Part shown: positions 49,946 through 60,363 of the stretch, one piece after another | Layout: each line of letters starts with the position of its first letter | How positions within the stretch are numbered: position 1 is the stretch's first letter | DNA from: Siphonodentalium dalli | Lineage: Eukaryota; Mollusca; Scaphopoda; Gadilida; Siphonodentaliidae | Length of the DNA stretch: 64,000 nucleotides | Direction of reading: 5' to 3' | Assembly (NCBI GenBank): GCA_032622095.1 | Contig: CP136061.1 | Span: 99,115,099 to 99,179,098, forward strand | Notes under the pieces: model-generated | The model's database searches: none | Told to the model about the DNA's origin: nothing | The model's input: only the letters and a program-made list of their open reading frames with translations | Made by a program: the position numbers and the translations under genes

Positions 49946-51056
49946 CAGGGCTGTGGCTAGAGGGGGGTGTGGGAGGGTGTCTCACCCCCCAGCAGAGAGC
50001 TATATTTTCAATAGTTGGAAATTTCATACCTGCCACAACGAAATTTCACACCAACAATAGGTTGAAAATGTTCTTGTAGTTTGATTATAAAACAATTTAT
50101 TGGGGGAATTTATTGTTTTTCGACCAATATTTGCATATGTTCCTATTTTTGGTCAAAATTTTTGACAGAAATGGTCATCAGTTGGAAATTTTCCAACCTT
50201 AGGGGGGTGACAGGTTGGAAATTTCCAACACTTGGAAAGCTTGTGTCCTGGTCTCGCCCCCGTGGCCAGTCAAAAACTTCTAGTTAATTTAAGAAAACAA
50301 TATTGTCATACAATTGGTCAACATTGTCATTGGAATTGTCATCAGTTGGAAAATTTCCAACCTAAGTGGGGGTGTAGGGTTTGAAAATTCGAACAGTAGG
50401 AAGGCTTGAGGCTAGTCTAGATGTTAGGATTTTGCGATTTTCTTGTTCAGATTTCAAAATTTTCGCACACCGGGCCCAACCATGGTCGGCCCGGTGTGTC
50501 ATTGCCCCATTCACATGGCCAATACAAAACTGCTAATTAGTTTAGCAAAACAATATTTTACTACATTTGGTCAAACTTGTAGACATAAATGGTCATCAGT
50601 TGAAGAATTTTCCAACCTGAGGGGGAGTATGAGGTTTGAAATTTCCAACACTAGGAAAGCTTCAGTTGAGGCCAGTCTTGATGCTAGGATTTGCGATTTT
50701 CTTGTATAGTTTTCAAAATTTTCTCACACCGGGCCGAACAACCATGGTCGGCCCGGTGTTTCCTGGTCTGTTGTCGGTAGCTGTGTGCATTTGTCTGGAA
50801 TTAGATCACTAGTTGTTTTTTTGGGGGCAATTTTCAGGTTAAAATATCTTAATGTTCTCATACTGGGAAAAAATAGAAGCATGGCTTATGAATATATAGG
50901 AAATTAGGCCTGAGCATGAGGTACAAGTGGGGGGGGGGGTGCAAATGGAAATATGCAAAAAGTTGTTGGTGTGATTGCGACTCAAGGGGGGGGGGTGCAG
51001 TTGGAAATTCCCAAGGTGGACACCCCCCCAGCGGAGACCCTCTAGCCACATCCCTG
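49946..51056. mobile_element. Non-autonomous hAT-like transposon, copy 2
   Basis: The ends CAGGGCTGTGGCTAGAG and CTCTAGCCACATCCCTG are flanked by the perfect 8-bp duplication ATTGTAAC (49,938-49,945; 51,057-51,064). The unoccupied site is seen in arm A at 42,670-42,677 on the other strand. The interior closely matches copy 1 (2,974-4,142), including the ACCGGGCC/GGCCCGGT hairpins near 50,466 and 50,725. It is 1,111 bp with no transposase. Confidence 0.92.
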
Positions 51057-51064
51057 ATTGTAAC

Positions 51065-51440
51065 ACAGTTTAACTAAAAGTTTGGTTCTTGGTGACAATT
51101 GTGATTCTTAATTTGGTTCGTGGTTCTTCAATGGAACTAAATATTTCTTATTTGGTTCTTTGTCAACCAAGAACCAATTGGTTCTCTAGTAAATGTGGTG
51201 TAGAAACAAGTGGTTCTAGTTTAGGTTCCGCTCTGCTACATCGACGAACCGACTGGAACTAATTGGTTCTTTGTTTGGTTCCCCAATAAATGTGGTGTAG
51301 AACCAATTGGTTATAAATTATGTAGATCCAATTGGTTCTCGTTTTTGGTTCCACTCCGCTGCAGTGAAGAACGAAAAAGTTCTTCATCTGCGAAGAACCA
51401 ACTATATTGGTTCCGCCAGTGGGACAGTTTTTAGAACCAA
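51065..51440. repeat. GAACCAA inverted-word array, right part
   Basis: Continuation of the array at 49,240-49,945 past the hAT copy. Arm A lacks most of this part: GTTACAATTACT there is preceded almost directly by GCAGCAAAAACTGT. Confidence 0.75.
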
Positions 51441-52294
51441 ATAAGCTTATTTGGTCCCCCACCTATTTTTTGCTGCGAATTATAGGGCTAAATTTTCCAA
51501 TTGGAACTTTGACACTACAAAGTGTTATGTATTAATGACTTGTTAAACAACTCATCACGCATTCTTTCTTTTTTACACATTTCGCAACATGACAATGCTA
51601 TATTGTTATAACTCCGCTTTCTGACTAAATTGCAAGTGGATGTGAATCCCACATATAACATTGATTTGTAGTTTACGTATCCGATGTATACTGTTACATC
51701 TCCGTACACACCCCTGGTCAAGTGGTCCTGCTAATATGCTATGATGCTGGTGGTCCTGCTGAATTGCTATGATGCGGGTAGGGCAAACTGATGCCGTTAC
51801 GAAAAAGTACCGTTATTTTTTGTAAAGTTTTCATTTTCGCGGTGTTTGGCTAATCCGAGCGATTTGAGGAAAAACCAGTGTGTGTATATGAATCTTTTAA
51901 GAACATATATATTTTTGAAGAATAGAATAATGCCTGCGCTGGTGTTTCTAAAACGACGTGAATAACCATCTTGAATATAGTCGATTTTCAACAACTAATA
52001 CAACCAGTATTAAAAATATTTCGCAATGAATATGTTTTTGAATGTTTGATACGCATTATGGCTTTTCCTGGATATGTTCAGATTATCGGAACACCGCGAA
52101 AAGGACAAATAAAACAATATAACGGTACTTTTTGTTAACAGCATCAGTTTGACCTAACATCATCATAGCAATTCGGCAGGACCCAAACACATCATAGCAC
52201 ATTAGCAGGACCACTTGACCAGGGGTGGTACATGGAACATAACGTCATTCGTGGCTGAATAAATCTTAATGCTGTATACAGAATATGTAGTTAT

Positions 52295-53045
52295 AGTGCC
52301 GTCGCTTAAACGGTTTATGTACGCGAGGGGGGATTTGGGCATCTATTGGCGAGGCTCGGTCGAGTCCAATAGATGGCAAATCCCCCGAGCGGACATAAAC
52401 CGTTTAAAACGACAGCATTAGCTACATATTTTATTTATCCGTCGCGCAAAACTTGCTTTTTGTGGGGGGAATTCTCTAAGTTTTTCGTTCGTTACTTCGA
52501 TGACCGCATTACATTTATCAGGTCAAGCAAACTATTTAGTATTCATGACATCATTGACATGGAAGACAGAAGTGTAGCTTAGAGCGAAATAGTTCGTTGG
52601 CTTTTTACAGTTATTCTAAGCCGATCTTGTTCATTTGATTTATAGATGTTTTAGTGCTAAAACGTATACCCTTTTACTAATTTTATATCAATAACAGTGA
52701 ATTATGGACGATAAAACGTTCTCAAATCGCAATGATGTCATTTAGGCCGGTTGACGTTCCTAGTTACCTGCGCAATTTGCATATATAATTACGTCATGAA
52801 AGTATGTAGTACTAACCTACATGTAATAAAGCTTTTTTATATGTAGAGCTACATTGACATTTATTAGGCAGGCTTTATGTATTCAATATAGGTAGTGAGC
52901 GGTGGATAAATATAGAATATGTAGCTAGTGTCGTCGCTTAAACTGTTTATGTCCGTGGGGGGATTTGAATGTCTATTTGGACGAGGCTCTGCCCAACCAA
53001 TAGATGCCAAATCCCCCGAGCGGACATAAACAGTTTAAGCGACAA
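52295..53045. mobile_element. Foldback element with paired hairpins (arm B copy)
   Basis: Reverse-complement counterpart of 39,176-39,931. The hairpins are at about 52,300-52,415 and 52,930-53,045, with a core of about 520 bp between them. The GGACATAAAC and GGGGGATTTGG words are conserved. Confidence 0.65.
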
Positions 53046-53068
53046 CAAAAATCGCGCGCTTTGAAATG

Positions 53069-53480
53069 CTACGGACGACAGAAATAGCGCGTTCGCACCC
53101 GGTGTGGATTGACCCTTACACTCGATTCATAGCCGTCCAGGATGAGCGTCGTGTCGTTTGCGTATTGCGTTACTCTGTATTCTTCACCACCGAGGGTTAT
53201 ATCTTTAATATTTCTATTATTTCTAACCAAAATTAATATTTTGATAGAACACTGAAATCCATTTTTTAATTGAATCACCAAAATTAAACATATCAAGGCA
53301 TTTGTGTTGAAATTTCCATGAAACAGAATCGAATGCCTTTTCAGAGTCAACGAGAAGAAGTCCTGGCCTATTTTTTTAATTTTTATATTATAAATGTGAT
53401 ATATCAGCCTTGCATTGTCGCCGATGTACCCGTCTGCCTTTCAGGTATCCAGTCTGATCAGAACTTATAATGTTTGGTAG
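53069..53480 (-). pseudogene. Broken LINE reverse transcriptase (arm B copy)
   Basis: The minus strand encodes SSDQTGYLKGR, then a DFEKAFDS-type block in a shifted frame, then GEEYRVTQYANDTTLILDG. The catalytic YADD motif reads YAND, so the second catalytic aspartate pair is changed. The same internal deletion as in arm A shows that the copy was already dead before the inverted duplication. The upstream part of the frame continues to about 53,700 with the ECQLC/THLIAIC knuckle. Confidence 0.7.
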
Positions 53481-53756
53481 CCCGGATTTTAGGCTATCAG
53501 CATTAGACGATGATGCTAATTTATAGGTCCGTTTTAACAAGTTATTGCATGGTTTCCACTTCTTCAAAAGTTGTTGTTCGTTGTTGACTTTCTTAGCTCT
53601 GGTAGTTTTGCCTTTGTTGTAAGCTGGGCATATAGCTATAAGATGTGTTCTATCTTCAGTTGGTGCTTTACATAGTTGACATTCCGTATTAAATTTGCTC
53701 ATGATTGATTGTATTAAATAACTTTTGGTCATGAACCAGATGCGTGCGGGAATCAA

Positions 53757-53990
53757 ATGATAACTCACCGTGAAGGGAATCTGAAACACCATCTCGCATG
53801 CTTCAGGAACACAGAGATAACTCACCGTGAAGGGAATCTGAAACACCATCTCGCATGCTTCAGGAAAACAGAGATAACTCACCGTGAAGGGAATCTGAAA
53901 CACCATCTCGCATGCTTCAGGAACACAGAGATAACTCACCGTGAAGGTAATCTGATGCACAATCTCGCATGCGTCAGGAACACACAGATG
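53757..53990. repeat. 57-bp minisatellite, four units (arm B)
   Basis: ATAACTCACCGTGAAGGGAA and the following CATCTCGCATGCTTCAGGAA repeat four times at 57-bp spacing. Because 57 is a multiple of three, both strands show 19-residue peptide repeats within longer frames (including a 262-codon minus-strand frame at 53,388-54,176). I take those frames as consequences of the repeat. Confidence 0.9.
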
Positions 53991-54329
53991 AATTGAAGGC
54001 GACTCTCGCCGCCGACCGATTATGCACTTTGAGTTGTGATAGATTCGGTGGACCCGAGAAACTTTGCGAGATAGTGATGATAAAGACTGCTGCCTCAACT
54101 GGGAATGGGAATGATGCAATATACATTGGTTTGCGACAACTAAGATTGTTCGAGAAAATGTTACAGAATGATACAATATCCATAGGATGTTGAGGAAATG
54201 TTCTCGATAAATAGGATGTCACTCTGGAGTGACCATCTGGTGTTTACTATGAACCCAATTTTCTTGTGAGTTGAACAAAAAAATGCCGTCATTGTTTCCA
54301 AAGAGACTCGGTCTCAACATAGCCAGAAT

Positions 54330-54600
54330 ATGATATCTTGGTCTAGCGGCCTCAGTGATATTCTGGAGACAACTCAACGTCACCACCTTGGAAGAACTCA
54401 GCTTAAGTTCAACTATAACCTTACGCGTGCAACTGAAATGGCAAATACCATGCGGAAGGCAAACTTTACAGTTGCCGGTAGAAACGCTCTGAAATTGTGC
54501 ACGCCTCTTTCGACATAAAACTCTTCCTCACTGTTGCTATTCCAAAAGCAATGTACGGTGGATAACTACTTTAATCACTAAGTAACGATACTTTATACAC
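54330..54600 (+). pseudogene. Possible second RT-like remnant on the opposite strand
   Basis: The frame gives YNLTRATEMANTMRKA, ALKLCTPLST and (after a shift) LTVAIPKAMYGG. This loosely fits the thumb/C-terminal layout of LINE reverse transcriptases (repeated arginines, then a V-x-P-x-x-x-YG motif). The match is weak and the copy is broken in both arms. Confidence 0.25.
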
Positions 54601-55762
54601 ACTAGAAAATTTCGCCGTACGTGCGTGAACACATGCAGAGTCTACCGATGAGAGCCAGTAAAAACCTGTCACTCGGTTACTTGGAATTCAACCCTTCAAG
54701 CAGCAGCTCCATCTGATAAAAATTGCTTTCGCATGAGCACGCTGGTCATCCGTGTAACGAGGACTCGGATGAGTAATTGCGGACGCGAATCCCGCGTGAT
54801 TGCATTGCATCTGGTTCCTCAACAAAAACGGCATCTAAATGGCTTTAAAAATATATACATATACTGTTAGACAGTATTAGACAATATACGATTGTTGATA
54901 ATATTCTATCTTTTATACTGTTTGGATCACTAATTAAGCACCTTAGTCTCATCAATATTTTTTCGATTAAATTTTCAGATTTTACTCGAACTCTTTCCCC
55001 ATTTTACCCCCTTTTCATGTTATTTTTAGCTTGTTATATACCCGCATTTTACCCCCTTTTTTTGCTGTTAGCATTTTTAGCATGGTATCACCCCTAATTT
55101 ACCAGTAACTTTTTAATAATTTTTTCGATTTGTAATTTTATGCGCTTTTGTATTTCTTAGTAACGTCTCACTTATAGTTCTACATTTATGTTGATATCCA
55201 TAATTATGTCTTATATTTGCAATTGTATTTTATGTTTAACATGTCAAGCGTTTTAGAGCACTTCGGTGGATTTTACGCTATACAAAACTGTTATTTATTA
55301 TTTATTTATTATTTTACGATAATAGTACGATAATCGCGAGAATGCGCGCAAATTGGCCCAAAATATAGTATTATCACGGCTAAATTTGAACAAATTGAAC
55401 AAAGCGTGACGTTAACCCGCCCCCATGATTGCGGTCAAATATTAGCAATATAACCACCGCCAACCAACCAGTTTCAAGAAATCGGAATATTTTGCATTAG
55501 CAATTTGTAACGAGGATGCGTTATTAAGTAACGCTGGCTGGGCGGCTTCAGAAATCACTTTGACTAACCGCGGACGCGAAAATTCCGTCAAAGAATTTAT
55601 TGAGAAATATGAATGTTCTAGTTATATAATCATTCACATGTATATGTGTGTTTACCATTATTTGACGCATTATTAACACCCGGCTTCACAGCAACCAGGC
55701 GAATCGTTGACGGGAGAGTGCATCAATATATGACAAAACAAAACTCGCGACAGGTACGTGGT

Positions 55763-56831
55763 TCGCTAAATGATTCGCACCGGAGCGGTCCATGAGATAA
55801 TATAAATCAAGCTTATATGGAACTATTATGCCAATTGCACGTGTATGTAAATCACTAACCCATGTTGTGATTGAATGTTTTGGAATGGAATGGAATGCTT
55901 TATTAATGAATTAATCATGAAATTAGAGATGAATGTGAACATATATATACACTATTTACAACATAGTCATCGTCATCACCTCGTCATCACTATAATCGTC
56001 ATCTGTATTATGCTAATCTTCATCACCATTAGCATCATCATCATCATAATCCACATCATCATCATAATCATCATCATCGTAATCATAATAATCATTTTCG
56101 TTGAGTAGTATACAAAATAGGACAACACCAGTCACCACTTTTCCACTTTATATAAACCTGATGTTTGTACCAGCACAGGAACAGGAATGTAAATCCCTAA
56201 TGTGTAAGTTACCATGTTATGTATACTTTATTTTTCTGATGTTGAAAACTAATGCCATTTACTGATGTTGGTAGTATGAAGTAGGTGGGGAGTACATAAT
56301 GCTAATGTTTGTACAAGGTAAAACAAAATGGTATACAAATACATCAGCGTGAGCGTGTTTACACTTCGGGTGTGTGGCACAGATTCACTTTCAACTTTGA
56401 GCATTATATCTTTTCCTTGTTTTATATTGTTCTTACAGTGAACAACCTTTACTCTTGTCAAATAATACTTTGTAAATCGCAGGGCTACGTAACTATACAT
56501 GTAAGGGGGGGGCGGTGGGTGTTTAATATGTGTGCAAGTAAAATTGGAGGCGGGGTCAAATAATACATCACAAGTGACAACAACCAGTAAAATACCCTAA
56601 TGGATTGGAATGGTATCAAAATTGAATCCACCCACCTCCTGGCTAATGTCGGTTTGTGTGTATATGCTTATCGCTATAAGCAGACCATTAATGTTTACTC
56701 TGTTTACAGATCAAAGATTTTGATTGGTCTGAATGAAATTTATAATTGCAATAAGTCATAAAAAAGCTGATATATGAGTATCAGTCAATGAATTGTGAAA
56801 ATTCTAAAGGACTACACTTAGTTTTTTTCTA
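55763..56831. other. Spacer between arm B and the Polinton-like genes
   Basis: An imperfect CAT/AAT trinucleotide repeat occupies about 55,966-56,100; the reading frame across it is an artefact. The left terminus of the Polinton-like element should lie in this interval, but its inverted partner is beyond base 64,000, so I cannot place it. No gene is recognised. Confidence 0.55.
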
Positions 56832-57125
56832 ATGGCACAGACACAGTTGAAATCTGATCTAATAAAACTAGATTCTGAACTAAAAGGTTCTGAATGCGAA
56901 ATTAGTTTTTGCGGACCAAATACAATAGAAGTGTCTATCAACCACAGACTAAAAATACTTCTTATTAGAAACCATTCATCAATTTCACTCTGTTCAGATG
57001 GGAACCAATTTGCTTTGAACATTCCATCATTACTGTCACTTTCAAATGCAGCCAACTATATACACAGTTTACAGACTTATTTAAATTCAAGAAATGAATA
57101 TTCCGGAGAAGATTTTCCGATGTGA
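56832..57125 (+). CDS. Small protein of unknown function
   Basis: This 97-residue frame precedes the integrase by 54 bases on the same strand. It has no signal peptide or membrane segment that I can see and is of mixed composition. The N-terminal half alternates charged and hydrophobic residues (ISFCGPNTIEVSI, then LKILLIRNHSSISL), suggesting a small beta-rich fold; a leucine/serine-rich segment near residues 63-80 may be helical. I recognise no family. The support is position, strand and an AT-rich codon usage like that of its neighbours. An ATG follows TTTTTTCTA at 56,832 with no upstream in-frame start close by. Confidence 0.5.
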   Translation: MAQTQLKSDLIKLDSELKGSECEISFCGPNTIEVSINHRLKILLIRNHSSISLCSDGNQFALNIPSLLSLSNAANYIHSLQTYLNSRNEYSGEDFPM

Positions 57126-57179
57126 TTATTCATATATTGTGTGTGTTCTTAAAAAAGCAGATAAACTATACTATATGAA

Positions 57180-58289
57180 ATGATAGATATGGAAGAAAAA
57201 GAGAAATATCTTGAAAACTATTATTTCAATATTTCTAAACCAGCATCTTTTTCCAGTGTTGAAAAACTTTATCGTGCATTGAAGAGTGATGGAAAATTCA
57301 ACTACACCAGATACTTTTTAGCCAACTGGTTAAAAAAACATGACTCATACACACTTCATAGACAAGTGAGAAAAAACTTTCCAAAACTGAAAGTGGTTTT
57401 ATCAGGATCGTATCAACTATGGGATATGGATCTTCTATCAGTGCAAAATTTGAGCAAGGATAACAATGGTATAACATTTCTACTTATTGTTATAGACACT
57501 TTCTCTAAGTTTTTATTTGTTCAACCATTAAAGAGGAAAACTGCAACTAATGTGCTTAGTGCATTGAAAATTATTGTTGAGTCGTCAAAAAAGAAACCAG
57601 TGAAACTCCGATCCGATAATGGAATGGAATTCTGTAATAAACTTGTTGGTGCTTATTTGAAAGAACAGAATATTTATTTTTATAATGCTATGAATGAGAT
57701 TCATGCAGCCACTGCAGAGCGTGTGAACAAGACATTAAAGAAAATTATTTTCCAATATTTCCAAAGGAATAAAACATATAGATATATTGATGTTTTGCAG
57801 AAACTCGTCAGTCGCTATAACAAAACTCCACACAGATCACTACACTATCTTGCACCAGATGAGGTTAACTCTAAAAATGAAGCAAATATCTGGGCATATC
57901 AATATCTCAAGCCCAAAGGATTCAAGAGGAAAGGCAAATTTCTCTACAAAATAGGTGATCTAGTGAGAGTTTCTTACTTGAAAGATAAGTTCAGAAGATC
58001 TTACCAGCAACAATGGTCAGGGGAGATTTTTAAAATATCTGAACGGTTTTTGAAACAAACCCTCCCTATGTATCAACTGACTGATTTTAACGGTGAACAG
58101 ATAAAAGGCTGGTGGTATCAAAACGAACTAACACAAGTTTTCAAGGATAATAATTCACTTTGGGATGTGGAAAGGATAATTCGAAAAAGAAAACGAAAGG
58201 GAAAACAGGAATATTTTGTCAAGTTTCAGGATTGGCCAGAAAAATATAACCAGTGGATCCCAAAGTCTGATTTAGTATCCACAGAATGA
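57180..58289 (+). CDS. Retroviral-type (rve) integrase with C-terminal chromodomain
   Basis: This 369-residue protein would catalyse insertion of the element's DNA into host chromosomes. The catalytic core fits the DDE pattern: D84 (WDMDLL), D146 (RSDNGMEF) and E180 (AERVNKTLK), with 33 residues between the last two. YNKTPHRSL (213-221) and the LAPDEVN segment are typical of integrase cores. Residues 255-320 (IGDLVRVSYLKDKF, then QWSGEIFKI) form the SH3-like tail seen in Polinton integrases. Residues 328-366 (WDVERII, YFVKFQDWP, NQWIPKSDL) form a chromodomain, expected to bind methylated histone tails and steer integration. The frame is intact. A second ATG (codon 4) is also possible. The stop overlaps the next gene's start (ATGA). 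Confidence 0.93.
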   Translation: MIDMEEKEKYLENYYFNISKPASFSSVEKLYRALKSDGKFNYTRYFLANWLKKHDSYTLHRQVRKNFPKLKVVLSGSYQLWDMDLLSVQNLSKDNNGITFLLIVIDTFSKFLFVQPLKRKTATNVLSALKIIVESSKKKPVKLRSDNGMEFCNKLVGAYLKEQNIYFYNAMNEIHAATAERVNKTLKKIIFQYFQRNKTYRYIDVLQKLVSRYNKTPHRSLHYLAPDEVNSKNEANIWAYQYLKPKGFKRKGKFLYKIGDLVRVSYLKDKFRRSYQQQWSGEIFKISERFLKQTLPMYQLTDFNGEQIKGWWYQNELTQVFKDNNSLWDVERIIRKRKRKGKQEYFVKFQDWPEKYNQWIPKSDLVSTE

Positions 58290-58717
58290 CTGATATGTAT
58301 ATATACTGTCAAAGCGATGCTTTCTCAGAAATTTATCCTCAGAACAAGCCGTACAAGTTTCGCATATACTTGAACAAAGCTATTCATTTATTTGGAGAAT
58401 GGTTGATGGGGTTGACAGAATTTATATGCTCATCTATCACAAAATCAAATGTGATTTCAAGTCATATTCTGTATGTATGTGTTAATATTTTGAGAAATTC
58501 TGTGATGAACAACAAAGAAATACCAGTACTCAGAAAAATTACACAGAACTCACTTACATGTCCATGGAGAATAGACTCAGATGTTACTCCATATATAGCA
58601 CTAAGAACATTGGAATTTTCGGAGTTAGAAGTATATATAAGTGATGAAACAGGAGCTCCTGCATTATTTCTGACTGATCCAGTTTATCTTACACTACATT
58701 TAAAGCAGAATGAATAG
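58286..58717 (+). CDS. Penton-like minor capsid protein (single jelly-roll)
   Basis: The 143-residue protein matches the pattern I know for the Polinton minor capsid protein next to the hexon-like gene. It has an N-terminal strand with a surface-exposed start (MYIYCQSDAF), a GEW...GLTEF segment (residues 37-46), a LYVCVNIL strand (about 62-69), a VLRKI segment, and a C-terminal YIALRTLEFSELEVYISDE followed by VYLTLHL. In such elements this protein forms the fivefold vertices. It overlaps the integrase stop by four bases and the following gene by eight bases, suggesting translational coupling or leaky scanning. It is shorter than adenovirus penton base, as in other Polintons. Confidence 0.8.
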   Translation: MTDMYIYCQSDAFSEIYPQNKPYKFRIYLNKAIHLFGEWLMGLTEFICSSITKSNVISSHILYVCVNILRNSVMNNKEIPVLRKITQNSLTCPWRIDSDVTPYIALRTLEFSELEVYISDETGAPALFLTDPVYLTLHLKQNE

Positions 58718-59024
58718 AGAAATTTATATACCTGACCCCCAGAAATGGGTTAACTTTTTGCGAAAACAGAATCTGATAAAAACAGAGGATGCAAAACCTA
58801 AACAGCCAGTGATAACAGTTGTATCGCCAATAGCTCAGAGTGTAGAACAGGTTAAAGATGAATTGGCACGGGGTATTGCTGCAGTGAAAAAGAAGAGAAA
58901 ATACAAAAAAAGAACACACACTGTCAAAAAAGGTATAAAGAAAGTAAAAAAGTCTAAATTTATTACAAAACGCAAGAGTGTCTTGAAGTCAAGAAGTAAA
59001 ATTCATAAAGATATTTTTGACTGA
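58710..59024 (+). CDS. Basic protein, possible virion core protein
   Basis: A 104-residue protein whose C-terminal half (about residues 58-100) is extremely rich in lysine and arginine, with runs such as KKKRKYKKR and KKGIKKVKKSK. The N-terminal part is neutral to acidic and contains a predicted helix (QSVEQVKDELARGIAAV). The layout recalls DNA-condensing core proteins of adenoviruses, and the gene lies between the two capsid genes. I infer a DNA-binding or core role but recognise no specific family. The start codon lies inside the end of the penton-like gene; nine bases separate its stop from the next start. Confidence 0.65.
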   Translation: MNREIYIPDPQKWVNFLRKQNLIKTEDAKPKQPVITVVSPIAQSVEQVKDELARGIAAVKKKRKYKKRTHTVKKGIKKVKKSKFITKRKSVLKSRSKIHKDIFD

Positions 59025-59033
59025 ATATACAAT

Positions 59034-60350
59034 ATGGCGATGATTGACAAAAATGATTTCCAAGAGGGGCTGCCAAAAGAACTCCAGATTTTCAGTCTAG
59101 CGCCAACGCAAACAGGTGTCGAACAATTCTACTTTCAAGAATTCAGACCTATATCACAGATTTCTGGTGACTCGCCAGTAGAATTCAATTTACAATTTTC
59201 GAATGGATTGGACTATCTCGATCTGAGGAATTCTCGACTGAATGTGAAGCTTGGAATATATAAAAGCGGAGGAGCAAAATTAACAGCAACCGATAAAGTT
59301 GGTCCTATAAATCTGCTACTGCAGTCACTTTGGTCTCAAGTTGATGTGGCTTTATGCGGCAACCAATTTTTACCTGGCAATGTTTTCTACAGCTTCAAAG
59401 CTTATCTGCAAACATTATTGTATACAACAGATGCTACAGCTCAAGAATCGCAGCTACAATGCCAGTTGTTTTTCAAGGATACACCAGGTGTTATGGATTC
59501 ACCTGACTTGGTAGGATCTAATATTGGTTTATATGAAAGAGCTAAGTTTTTGAAAAAAAGTCAACAAGTTGAATTGGAAGGTCCAATTCTCCATGATTTG
59601 TTCCAGATTCCTCGTTATTTTATAAATGGTGTTACTGTTCAACTCAGATTATTCAGGAATAAAGCAAGTTTCTGCCTTATGTCACCAGAAGCTTCGCCTT
59701 CATATGAACTTCGGATTGACTCAATAGTGCTCAAAGTTCGCAGGTTGCGAATTAACCCAGCACTTCTGATGGCTCACAATGAACTTTTAAAGACGACACC
59801 TGCCAGATATCTATTTAAGAAGACAGACGTAAAGACGAATTCGATTGCAACAGGGTTAAACGAATTTACTTGGAATAACATATTTCAAACCGTCCGCCCC
59901 CTGAGAGTTGTTGTTGGACTTCTTTCATCAAAAGCAGTTGCAGGGGATTATAAACTCAACCCATTCAATTTCAAGAATTATGGTGTAAGTCAAATATCAC
60001 TGTTTTGTGATGGTATGCCTGTCGATTCCAGTCCACTTAAACTTAAGTATGATACTAATGGCAATGGGGTTAATGATGAAATTATTTCAGCTTATATCAA
60101 TCTTTTCAAATCTTATGATTCAGGGAGTATGATCGAAAGAACTGATTTTGGAAGAGGATATGCATATTATGTATTTAACGTGGAACCATACAATGACAAT
60201 CCAGAATTTACTACTCTTATAAAATCAGGAAATATCAGGTTAGATATTCAGTTTAAAGATGCCCTGACTGAAACTGTGACATGTTTAGTTTATGCAGAGT
60301 TCCCTGGTTATTTTCAGATCACACAGAATAGAGAAATTATTTCTGAATAG
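59034..60350 (+). CDS. Hexon-like major capsid protein (double jelly-roll; F54H12.2-like)
   Basis: This 438-residue protein has the hallmark layout of the Polinton/adintovirus major capsid protein, often annotated in invertebrates as uncharacterized protein F54H12.2-like. The N-terminus (residues 20-60, QTGVEQFYFQEFRPISQ then VEFNLQFSNGLDYLDL) leads into a first beta-barrel with the segment LLLQSLWSQVDVALCGNQ (about 87-104). A recognisable block follows at about residues 193-215 (RYFINGVTVQLRLFRNK). Later residues such as LLKTTPARYLF and NNIFQTVRPLRVVVGL are also typical. It would form trimeric capsomers of an icosahedral shell. Length is as expected for the family and the frame is intact. 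The ATPase start follows its stop by 13 bases. Confidence 0.9.
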   Translation: MAMIDKNDFQEGLPKELQIFSLAPTQTGVEQFYFQEFRPISQISGDSPVEFNLQFSNGLDYLDLRNSRLNVKLGIYKSGGAKLTATDKVGPINLLLQSLWSQVDVALCGNQFLPGNVFYSFKAYLQTLLYTTDATAQESQLQCQLFFKDTPGVMDSPDLVGSNIGLYERAKFLKKSQQVELEGPILHDLFQIPRYFINGVTVQLRLFRNKASFCLMSPEASPSYELRIDSIVLKVRRLRINPALLMAHNELLKTTPARYLFKKTDVKTNSIATGLNEFTWNNIFQTVRPLRVVVGLLSSKAVAGDYKLNPFNFKNYGVSQISLFCDGMPVDSSPLKLKYDTNGNGVNDEIISAYINLFKSYDSGSMIERTDFGRGYAYYVFNVEPYNDNPEFTTLIKSGNIRLDIQFKDALTETVTCLVYAEFPGYFQITQNREIISE

Positions 60351-60363
60351 GAATATAAGAAAA

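Larger units (their letters stand above)
49782..55762. repeat. Inverted duplication, arm B
   Basis: Reverse complement of arm A (8,603-10,796 joined to 38,744-42,810). It is uninterrupted where arm A carries the 27.9-kb insertion and the LINE, but carries a hAT element (49,946-51,056) and a longer GAACCAA array that arm A lacks. Sequence identity by eye is well above 90 percent, so the duplication looks recent. Confidence 0.9.

Noticed and set aside
49482-50036. 184-codon minus-strand frame
   Set aside because: It runs through the GAACCAA array and into the hAT copy, so it crosses a transposon border and reflects low stop density in the repeat.
53757-53996. Plus-strand frame encoding repeated THREGNL peptides
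   Set aside because: Same minisatellite read on the other strand.
53388-54176. 262-codon minus-strand reading frame with 19-residue repeats
   Set aside because: The middle is a 57-bp minisatellite and the end is a dead LINE fragment; the sister arm does not keep the frame.
55966-56100. Isoleucine-rich frame before the Polinton genes
   Set aside because: It is the translation of an imperfect trinucleotide repeat.
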